Shown here in pieces: positions 24,370 to 30,636 of a stretch of DNA of 30,636 nucleotides. Source of the DNA: Erysipelotrichaceae bacterium (GTDB taxonomy: Bacteria; Bacillota_I; Bacilli_A; Erysipelotrichales; Erysipelotrichaceae); assembly GCA_003520745.1 (NCBI GenBank), contig DOUE01000026.1, forward strand, positions 90,193 through 120,828. The letters are read 5' to 3'. The stretch's first letter is position 1, and each line of letters starts with the position of its first letter. The notes below the pieces were generated by a model that searched no databases, was not told the origin of the DNA, and saw only the letters and a list, made by a program, of their open reading frames with translations. Position numbers and translations under genes: made by a program.

Positions 24370-25848
24370 TCATCTTGATTTCCCCATCAGATACCGGTCG
24401 ACTTCGCGTGCGCACAACTTCCCTTCCTGGATCGCCCAGACCACCAGGCTTTGGCCGCGGCGCATGTCGCCGCAGGCGAATACGGAGTCAAGGCGGGTCT
24501 TGAATTTCCCATCTTCGGTGGCGACGCTGCCACGCGGATCGCGCGAAAGCTTGAGCTCGTCGAGGATCGTCGCTTCCGGTCCAAGGAAGCCCATCGCCAA
24601 CAACACCTTATCCGCCGGCCAGACTTTTTCGGTGCCCGGCACTTCTTTGGGGATCATGCGTCCGTTGGGATCTTTCACCCACTGTACGTCGACCGTGTGG
24701 ATTTCGGACACATTCCCCTCCGAATCCCCGACGATCTTGCGGGTGGAGATCAAGTAATGGCGCGGGTCGTTCCCCGTGGTTGCGATCGCTTCCTCTTGCC
24801 CGTAGTCCGTCTTCAGTTTCTTCGGCCATTCCGGCCAAGGGTTGGATCGATCGTCGCGCTCTTTCGGTGCTTCGGGCAGGATTTCAAATTGTACGACGCT
24901 TTCGCAGCCTTGGCGAAGGGCGCTTGCCACACAATCCGTCCCCGTATCCCCTCCGCCGAGGATGACGACCTTTTTCTTGTTTACATCGAGTGCTGAAATC
25001 GGCTTCCCGATCGGATCCACCACGGATTGCGTAGCGGCTTTCAGGAAATCCACGGCGAAATGGACACCGGTTAGATCCTTGCCTTCCACCGCGATCCCGC
25101 GTCCTTGGGTCGCCCCCGAACACAAGACGACGGCGTCGTAGCGGTCCACGAGGTCTTGGGTCGGAAGATCCTTCCCGACCTCCGTATTCAAGACGAAGGA
25201 TATCCCGGATTCCTTCATCACTTCGATGCGTCGATCCAGGATTTTCTTGCCCAGTTTCATGTTGGGGATGCCATACATCAATAAGCCGCCCGGCCGGTCG
25301 CTTCGCTCATAGATCGTGACGTGGTGTCCGCTTGCGTTGAGGAAATAGGCCGTCGATAAGCCGGAGGGTCCGGATCCGACGATCGCGACGCTTTTCCCGG
25401 TCGAAGAGGATCGTACGGGTTTCACCCATCCTTCTTTATACGCTTTCTCGATGATCTGGTATTCGATGCTGCTGATGGCGACCGCGTCGAGGATATGTCC
25501 TTCCGTACACGACCCTTCACAGGGGGCGGGACAGACCCGCGCGGTGAATTCGGGGAAAGGGTTGGTTCGAATCAAGCGCTCAAAGGCGTCTTGCCATTGG
25601 TTCTTGTAGACCAGGTCGTTCCATTCGGGGATGAGGTTATGTAGCGGACAACCGGCGGCCATCCCGTTGAGCAGGACGCCCGAAGCGCAGTAAGGGATCC
25701 CGCAGTTCATACAGCGGGATCCTTGGGTTCTGATTTCTTCATCATCTTGAGGAAGCCGGATTTCATCGAAATCCCTGATCCGCTCCAAAGGGGGGCGTTT
25801 TCGTGGATCGATTCGGCCGTACTCTAAAAATCCGGTGGTTTTTCCCAT
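24370..25848 (-). CDS. gltD: Glutamate synthase small subunit
   Basis: A 492-residue NADPH-dependent electron-transfer subunit that passes electrons to GltB. The N-terminal region holds two [4Fe-4S] cysteine sets (CMNCGIPYC with CPLHN, and CPAPCEGSC). An FAD-binding fold (VAIVGSGPSGLS and YERSDRPGGLLMYGIPN) and an NADPH-binding fold (VVILGGGDTGTDC) follow, and the C-terminal FAD motif ends in FACGDMRRGQSLVVWAI. Length matches the family. The ATG at 25846-25848 has AAGGGG upstream. The gene begins 11 bp after the gltB stop and is co-transcribed with it. Confidence 0.95.
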   Translation of the reverse strand: MGKTTGFLEYGRIDPRKRPPLERIRDFDEIRLPQDDEEIRTQGSRCMNCGIPYCASGVLLNGMAAGCPLHNLIPEWNDLVYKNQWQDAFERLIRTNPFPEFTARVCPAPCEGSCTEGHILDAVAISSIEYQIIEKAYKEGWVKPVRSSSTGKSVAIVGSGPSGLSTAYFLNASGHHVTIYERSDRPGGLLMYGIPNMKLGKKILDRRIEVMKESGISFVLNTEVGKDLPTQDLVDRYDAVVLCSGATQGRGIAVEGKDLTGVHFAVDFLKAATQSVVDPIGKPISALDVNKKKVVILGGGDTGTDCVASALRQGCESVVQFEILPEAPKERDDRSNPWPEWPKKLKTDYGQEEAIATTGNDPRHYLISTRKIVGDSEGNVSEIHTVDVQWVKDPNGRMIPKEVPGTEKVWPADKVLLAMGFLGPEATILDELKLSRDPRGSVATEDGKFKTRLDSVFACGDMRRGQSLVVWAIQEGKLCAREVDRYLMGKSR

Positions 25849-25859
25849 GATTTCCCCTT

Positions 25860-28800
25860 TCAGTCCGCATCCGTCGTTGCGGATGTTTCTTGTTTCGACG
25901 TGGATTTGAAACTCTCTTCGAACGCCCACATCAGGGCGTCTTCATACTCTTTCCCCAACGATTTCGCCTTCTCGATGTTTTCAAGCATCCTCCGGTAATC
26001 GCCAGGGATGACTTTCGTAAACCGCCCCAAACTTGCGTCCCACGTTTCAAGCAATTGTTTCCCCTGTTCGCTTCCGGTGTAGAGGACATGCTTCGCGAGT
26101 CGGTCTTTCAGTTTAGCTTGTTCTTCGTGGTGGGTGATGGGTGAGAATTCGACCATGGCTGGATTGCATTTGCTTCGGTCGAGATCCAGCACGTAGGCGA
26201 TCCCGCCCGACATCCCCGCCGCGAAATTGCGTCCGGTCTTACCCAGGATGATCGCTTCGCCGCCGGTCATGTATTCGCACCCGTGGTCCCCGACCCCTTC
26301 CACGACCGCAAGGATGCCGCTATTGCGTACGCAGAAACGTTCGCCGGCGATCCCGTCGATATAGGCTTCCCCTTCGGTCGCACCGTAGAACGCCACGTTC
26401 CCGATGACGATGTTGTCCTTTGCCTCAAAGAGCGAGGATTTGGGCGGATAGACGATGATTTTCCCGCCGGAGAGTCCCTTCCCGAGATAGTCGTTGGCGT
26501 CCCCTTCGAGTTCCAAGGTCATCCCTTTGGGGATGAAGGCGCCGAAACTCTGACCGGCCGATCCGTTGAAGGAAAGGTGCAGGGTATCTTCGGGGAGTCC
26601 TTCTTCGCCGTATTTGCGGCTGATTTCGCTCCCTACGATCGTCCCGACGACACGATTGGTGTTGTTGATCTTGAGGCGGGCACGGATTTTCTTGCGGTTC
26701 TCCAGCGCCGGTTTGCACATGCGAAGCAACTTCTTCATGTCCAAGGTTTCTTCCAGGTGGTGGTTTTGGACGATTCGATTGTGCCGACCGACGGTGGAAG
26801 GCGCATAGGGTTGATAGAGCATTTTGGAGAGATCCACATGCCGCGCCTTCCAGTGTTTGATGTTATCTTTCGCTCTTAGGCGATCGGTCCGTCCGACCAT
26901 GTCCTGAATCGTCCTGAAGCCGAGGTTCGCCATGATTTCACGCAGTTCCTGCGCGATGAAGCGCATGAAGTTTTCCACATGTTCGGGTTTGCCTTTAAAG
27001 TTCTTGCGTAGGTTTTCATCTTGGGTCGCGACGCCGACCGGACAGGTATTCAGGTTGCAGACGCGCATCATGACGCAGCCGATCGCGATCAGCGGGGTGG
27101 TGGCGAAGCCGAATTCCTCCGCGCCCAAGAGCGCCGCGATGGCGACGTCACGTCCGGTCAACAGTTTCCCGTCGGTTTCCAAAACGACGCGGTCGCGGAG
27201 TTTATTGAGGACAAGGGTTTGCTGTGTCTCGGCCAATCCGAGTTCCCAGGGTAGTCCCGTATTATAGATGCTGGTCCGCGGCGATGCGCCTGTGCCTCCG
27301 TCGTAGCCGCTGATCAAGATGACGTCCGCCTTGCCTTTCGCCACTCCGGCGGCGATCGTCCCCACACCGACTTCCGAGACGAGTTTCACGTTGATCCGCG
27401 CTTCGCGGTTGGCGTTCTTTAAATCTTGGATCAGTTGCGCCAAATCCTCGATCGAATAGATGTCGTGATGGGGCGGCGGGGAGATCAGTTCGACCCCCGG
27501 GATCGAATGGCGGACTTTGGCGATCGAAGGATAGACTTTCTGGGCGGGCAATTGACCGCCTTCCCCGGGTTTGGCCCCTTGCGCCATTTTGATCTGGATT
27601 TCCAAGGCATGGATCAGGTAGTTGCTTGTGACGCCGAAACGGCCGGAAGCGACCTGTTTGATGGCGCTGTTCTTGAAATCCCCGTTGGGCATCGGCGTAT
27701 ATCTTTGGGCGTCTTCCCCGCCTTCGCCCGTATTGCTTTTCCCACCCAAACGATTCATCGCGATGGCGAGGCATTCATGCGCTTCTTTACTGAGGGAGCC
27801 ATAGGACATCGCCCCGGTCTTGAATTTCTTGACGATGTCCGCCACGGATTCCACTTCTTCGATGGGGATCGCATCCGACCCTTCGACGTTGAAATCCAAC
27901 AATTGACGCAAGGTGAAGAGTTCTTCCCCGTTGATTTTACGGCTGAACTCCTTGAATCGTCGATAATCCCCTTCCCGGCACGCCTTCTGCAGAAGATAGA
28001 TCGTCTCGGGATTGTAAAGATGAAGTTCACCCCCGTCTTTGCATTGGTATAACCCGCCGATTTCAAGTGTTTTAGTCTCAAGTGAATTGATCGCATAGGC
28101 GCTTTCATGGCGCATCTTGTTTTCCATCGCGATTTCTTCCAATCCGATCCCTTCGATGCGCGAGGAGGTCATCGTGAAGTAGCGGTCGACGACTTCCTTA
28201 CTCAATCCGACCGCTTCGAAGATCTGGGCGCCGTGATAGCTCCGCAGGGTGGAGACGCCCATCTTTGAGAGCACTTTCATGACGCCTTTTACGATCGCCT
28301 TGATGTAGCTTGCCTGGGCATCGTGAAAATCCTTCCCCTCAAGCATCTTCTTGTTTGCGAGATCCTTTAAGGTTTCATAGGCGAGATAGGGGTTGATCGC
28401 CGTGACGCCATAACCGATCAGCGTGCAGAAATGATGGACGTCGCGCGGTTCGCCCGACTCCAAAACGATCCCGATGCTGGTGCGGATTTCATTGGCGATG
28501 AGATGATGGTGCAGACCGGAAGAGGCCAAAAGGGCGGGGATCGCCGCATGGTTTTTATCCACGCCGCGATCACTGAGAAGAAGGATGTTGGCTTTGTCTT
28601 CGATCGCTTTGTCCGCTTCACGGAATACCCTTTCCAAGGCTTTCTCCATCGCCGAAACCCCGTCGTCGATCCGATAGAGGATCGAGATCGTGACCGTTTT
28701 GAACCGGTCGTCGTTTAGCGATTGGATTTGTTTCAGTTGGGAATCGGTCAGGATTGGATGGTCGAGGTAGAGGCTATGGGTCGTCGGGTCGTCGGGGTCC

Positions 28801-30461
28801 ATCAGGTTCCCCGAGTTGCCCAACAGGACGGAAGACGAGGTGATGAGTTCTTCACGGATCCCGTCGATCGGCGGGTTGGTGACTTGGGCGAAGAGCTGCT
28901 TGAAATACAGATAAAGCATCTGCGGTTTTTCGCTGAGCACGGCCAAGGGGGAATCGATGCCCATCGACCCCAACGGATCCAAGGTGTTGAGGACGGTGGG
29001 GACCATCGTCGCCATGATGTCCTCATAGGTGTATCCGAAGGCTTTCTGCTGCTGAAGGAGATCCTGGCGGACAGGGGCATCCTGTACATCGATCGTGGGG
29101 AGTTGCGCGAGATCGACGATGTGGGATTGGATCCATTGTGAATAGGGATGAAGTTTGGAGACTTCCGACTTGATCTCTTCATCCGAAATGATTCGTTTGG
29201 CATGCGTATCGATCAAAAGCATTTTACCGGGTTCAAGCCGCCCTTTGCGTTTGATGTTTTTGGGATCCAGTTCGATGACACCGACTTCGGACGCCAGGAT
29301 CACCCGGTCGTCGTGGGTGACGACATACCGCGAGGGACGCAGACCGTTGCGATCCAAGACCGCGCCGATCCTGACCCCGTCGCTAAACGCCATCGCCGCC
29401 GGTCCGTCCCAAGGTTCCATGATGAAATTGTTGAACGCGTAGAAATCCCGTTTCATCTGTGATAAGTCGTTGTTTTTTTCGTAGGGTTCGGGGATCATCA
29501 TCATGACCGCATGCGGAAGCGATCGGCCGGCCAGACTTAAGAATTCCAGGCTGTTATCGAACATCGCCGAATCGCTTCCCGATTCATCGATGATCGGAAA
29601 CACTTTCGAGATGTCTTCGAATAACGGTGAAGAAATCCGTTTCTGTCGCGCCTTCATCCAGTTCACATTCCCGCGGATCGTATTGATTTCCCCGTTATGG
29701 ACGATATAGCGGTTGGGATGCGCCCTTTCCCAACTGGGGAAGGTATTGGTGCTGAAGCGGGAATGGACCATCCCGAGGGCTGAAACGAAGTCAAGGTCGG
29801 AGAGATCCAGATAGAAATCGCGTAGTTGTTTCGATGTCAGCATCCCTTTGTAGACGATGGTCTTGGAGGAGAGGCTGGCGATGTAGAATTTCCCGCCTTT
29901 GCCTTCGCACAGGGGCGTGATCGCTTTTTCGGCTTGTTTGCGGATGATGTAGAGTTTGCGCTCGAACGCCATGTCGGATCGGAGATCTTCGCTTTTCCCG
30001 ATGAACACTTGGATGAAGCGCGGCATGACGGCTTTCGCCCCTTCGCCCGGAACGGTTTTGTCGATGGGGACTTCGCGCCAACCCAAGACCGTTTGTCCTT
30101 CTTCCTTGACGATCTTTTCGAACATCAGGATCTGTTCTTTCCTAAATTCATCGTATTTATGGGCGAAGATCATCCCGACGCCGTATTCGCCCTCATCCGG
30201 TAGATTGAAACCCAAGACTTCGCATTCCCGTTTGAAGAATCCATGGGGAAGTTGAAGCAGGATCCCCGCGCCGTCGCCGGTGTTTTCATCGGCTCCCTGC
30301 GCCCCGCGATGACTCAGGTTCTCCAAGACGGTCAGCGCCTGGTCGAGGATGTCATGGGATTTGACACCTGAAATGTTGACGACGAAACCCATCCCGCAGG
30401 CATCGTGCTCAAAAGCCGGGTCGTAAAGTCCTTGCTTGTGGGGGTAATCCTCGTAGTTCAT
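25860..30461 (-). CDS. gltB: Glutamate synthase large subunit
   Basis: A 1533-residue enzyme making two glutamates from glutamine and 2-oxoglutarate. Cys22 in HDACGMGF is the conserved glutaminase nucleophile; as in the family, a 21-residue propeptide is expected to be cleaved to expose it. The class II amidotransferase domain (about 22-430) is followed by a central domain. The FMN/synthase domain (about 830-1200) has [19 protein letters not shown] and [12 protein letters not shown], and the [3Fe-4S] site is the three Cys of [15 protein letters not shown]. The C-terminal beta-helix domain has [10 protein letters not shown] and GGIAYVLD. The ATG at 30459-30461 has GGGAGG 8 nt upstream. Confidence 0.96.
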   Translation of the reverse strand: MNYEDYPHKQGLYDPAFEHDACGMGFVVNISGVKSHDILDQALTVLENLSHRGAQGADENTGDGAGILLQLPHGFFKRECEVLGFNLPDEGEYGVGMIFAHKYDEFRKEQILMFEKIVKEEGQTVLGWREVPIDKTVPGEGAKAVMPRFIQVFIGKSEDLRSDMAFERKLYIIRKQAEKAITPLCEGKGGKFYIASLSSKTIVYKGMLTSKQLRDFYLDLSDLDFVSALGMVHSRFSTNTFPSWERAHPNRYIVHNGEINTIRGNVNWMKARQKRISSPLFEDISKVFPIIDESGSDSAMFDNSLEFLSLAGRSLPHAVMMMIPEPYEKNNDLSQMKRDFYAFNNFIMEPWDGPAAMAFSDGVRIGAVLDRNGLRPSRYVVTHDDRVILASEVGVIELDPKNIKRKGRLEPGKMLLIDTHAKRIISDEEIKSEVSKLHPYSQWIQSHIVDLAQLPTIDVQDAPVRQDLLQQQKAFGYTYEDIMATMVPTVLNTLDPLGSMGIDSPLAVLSEKPQMLYLYFKQLFAQVTNPPIDGIREELITSSSVLLGNSGNLMDPDDPTTHSLYLDHPILTDSQLKQIQSLNDDRFKTVTISILYRIDDGVSAMEKALERVFREADKAIEDKANILLLSDRGVDKNHAAIPALLASSGLHHHLIANEIRTSIGIVLESGEPRDVHHFCTLIGYGVTAINPYLAYETLKDLANKKMLEGKDFHDAQASYIKAIVKGVMKVLSKMGVSTLRSYHGAQIFEAVGLSKEVVDRYFTMTSSRIEGIGLEEIAMENKMRHESAYAINSLETKTLEIGGLYQCKDGGELHLYNPETIYLLQKACREGDYRRFKEFSRKINGEELFTLRQLLDFNVEGSDAIPIEEVESVADIVKKFKTGAMSYGSLSKEAHECLAIAMNRLGGKSNTGEGGEDAQRYTPMPNGDFKNSAIKQVASGRFGVTSNYLIHALEIQIKMAQGAKPGEGGQLPAQKVYPSIAKVRHSIPGVELISPPPHHDIYSIEDLAQLIQDLKNANREARINVKLVSEVGVGTIAAGVAKGKADVILISGYDGGTGASPRTSIYNTGLPWELGLAETQQTLVLNKLRDRVVLETDGKLLTGRDVAIAALLGAEEFGFATTPLIAIGCVMMRVCNLNTCPVGVATQDENLRKNFKGKPEHVENFMRFIAQELREIMANLGFRTIQDMVGRTDRLRAKDNIKHWKARHVDLSKMLYQPYAPSTVGRHNRIVQNHHLEETLDMKKLLRMCKPALENRKKIRARLKINNTNRVVGTIVGSEISRKYGEEGLPEDTLHLSFNGSAGQSFGAFIPKGMTLELEGDANDYLGKGLSGGKIIVYPPKSSLFEAKDNIVIGNVAFYGATEGEAYIDGIAGERFCVRNSGILAVVEGVGDHGCEYMTGGEAIILGKTGRNFAAGMSGGIAYVLDLDRSKCNPAMVEFSPITHHEEQAKLKDRLAKHVLYTGSEQGKQLLETWDASLGRFTKVIPGDYRRMLENIEKAKSLGKEYEDALMWAFEESFKSTSKQETSATTDAD

Positions 30462-30495
30462 CGGTCGAACCTCCCTGACATCTCTTGTTTTTTTG

Positions 30496-30504
30496 ATTTT
30501 ATCA
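30496..30504 (-). promoter_or_regulatory. Extended -10 promoter of gltBD
   Basis: TGATAAAAT on the minus strand (TGn plus TAAAAT), 34 bp before the gltB start codon. No good -35 at the expected spacing, which fits a promoter needing an activator. Confidence 0.5.
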
Positions 30505-30554
30505 CAAACCCAACGAAACTTCCCGTTCTTTTTGAAAATAATTCATTCACTTTC

Positions 30555-30578
30555 ATGTAAATTTTCTGCCATTTACAT
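30555..30578. promoter_or_regulatory. Inverted repeat, candidate gltBD operator
   Basis: Perfect 8-bp arms ATGTAAAT and ATTTACAT separated by 8 bp. The centre lies about 65 bp upstream of the -10 box of gltB. That is a common position for an activator such as a LysR-type regulator; gltAB of B. subtilis is activated by GltC, but the repeat is not recognisably a GltC box. Confidence 0.45.
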
Positions 30579-30610
30579 TCATCCCGATTCCTTCCATTTT
30601 GCTTCTTCCA

Positions 30611-30635
30611 CAAAAAAAACCGCCATGACGGCGGT
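30611..30635 (-). terminator. Terminator of a gene outside the window
   Basis: Stem ACCGCC/GGCGGT (30619-30624 with 30630-30635), 5-nt loop, followed on the minus strand by a run of seven or eight T. It separates gltBD from an upstream minus-strand gene. Between here and the gltB start (30462-30610) I see only the promoter and inverted repeat. Confidence 0.8.
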
Positions 30636-30636
30636 A

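Overview
The window carries about 20 genes, packed tightly and almost all on the minus strand; only one (16266-17102) is on the plus strand. Strong GGAGG-type ribosome binding sites, TATAAT-like -10 boxes (several with an upstream TG), U-run hairpin terminators and TGA used as an ordinary stop all point to a Bacillota-type bacterium with the standard code. Base composition is moderately GC-rich. Gene content would fit a free-living Bacillota or a non-parasitic relative of the Mollicutes; I cannot place it more closely.

Layout, by coordinate. 1-744: a sugar-phosphate nucleotidyltransferase cut by the window edge. 843-3172: an SPFH/flotillin-like protein followed by a small LapA-like membrane protein, with their own promoter and terminator. 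3277-8994: a surface locus with a 151-residue membrane protein followed by a 1745-residue protein. The large protein has 14 cadherin/VCBS-like repeats, a C-terminal membrane anchor and a cytoplasmic tail; that tail resembles the soluble domain of its small neighbour. 9112-16129: a probable nine-gene transcription unit read right to left: baeRF-like release-factor paralogue, membrane-anchored transglutaminase-like protein, GspF/PilC-like platform protein, four small single-span (pilin-like) proteins, PilT-type ATPase, and a SARP-type regulator with a degenerate GGDEF-like C-terminus.

16266-17102: a divergent zinc metallopeptidase. 17118-21595: a purine nucleoside phosphorylase / xanthine phosphoribosyltransferase / beta-galactosidase operon. 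21698-22708: DUF4332 and DUF937 proteins. 22839-24260: a GPH-family sugar/cation symporter. 24370-30461: glutamate synthase large and small subunits (gltB-gltD), preceded by a perfect inverted repeat and a probable promoter. A terminator at the right edge belongs to a gene outside the window.

The best candidate for something undescribed is the 3.2-16.1 kb block. It combines a minimal pilus-like machine with no extension ATPase, no prepilin peptidase and no canonical prepilin cleavage motif in view, and its last gene is a regulator. Directly between that regulator and the surface-protein operon lies a tandem 11-bp repeat, spaced before a -10-like box as SARP operators are, and that box lies inside the loop of the upstream operon's terminator. 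A regulated link between the pilus-like operon and the repeat protein is my inference; nothing in the sequence proves it.
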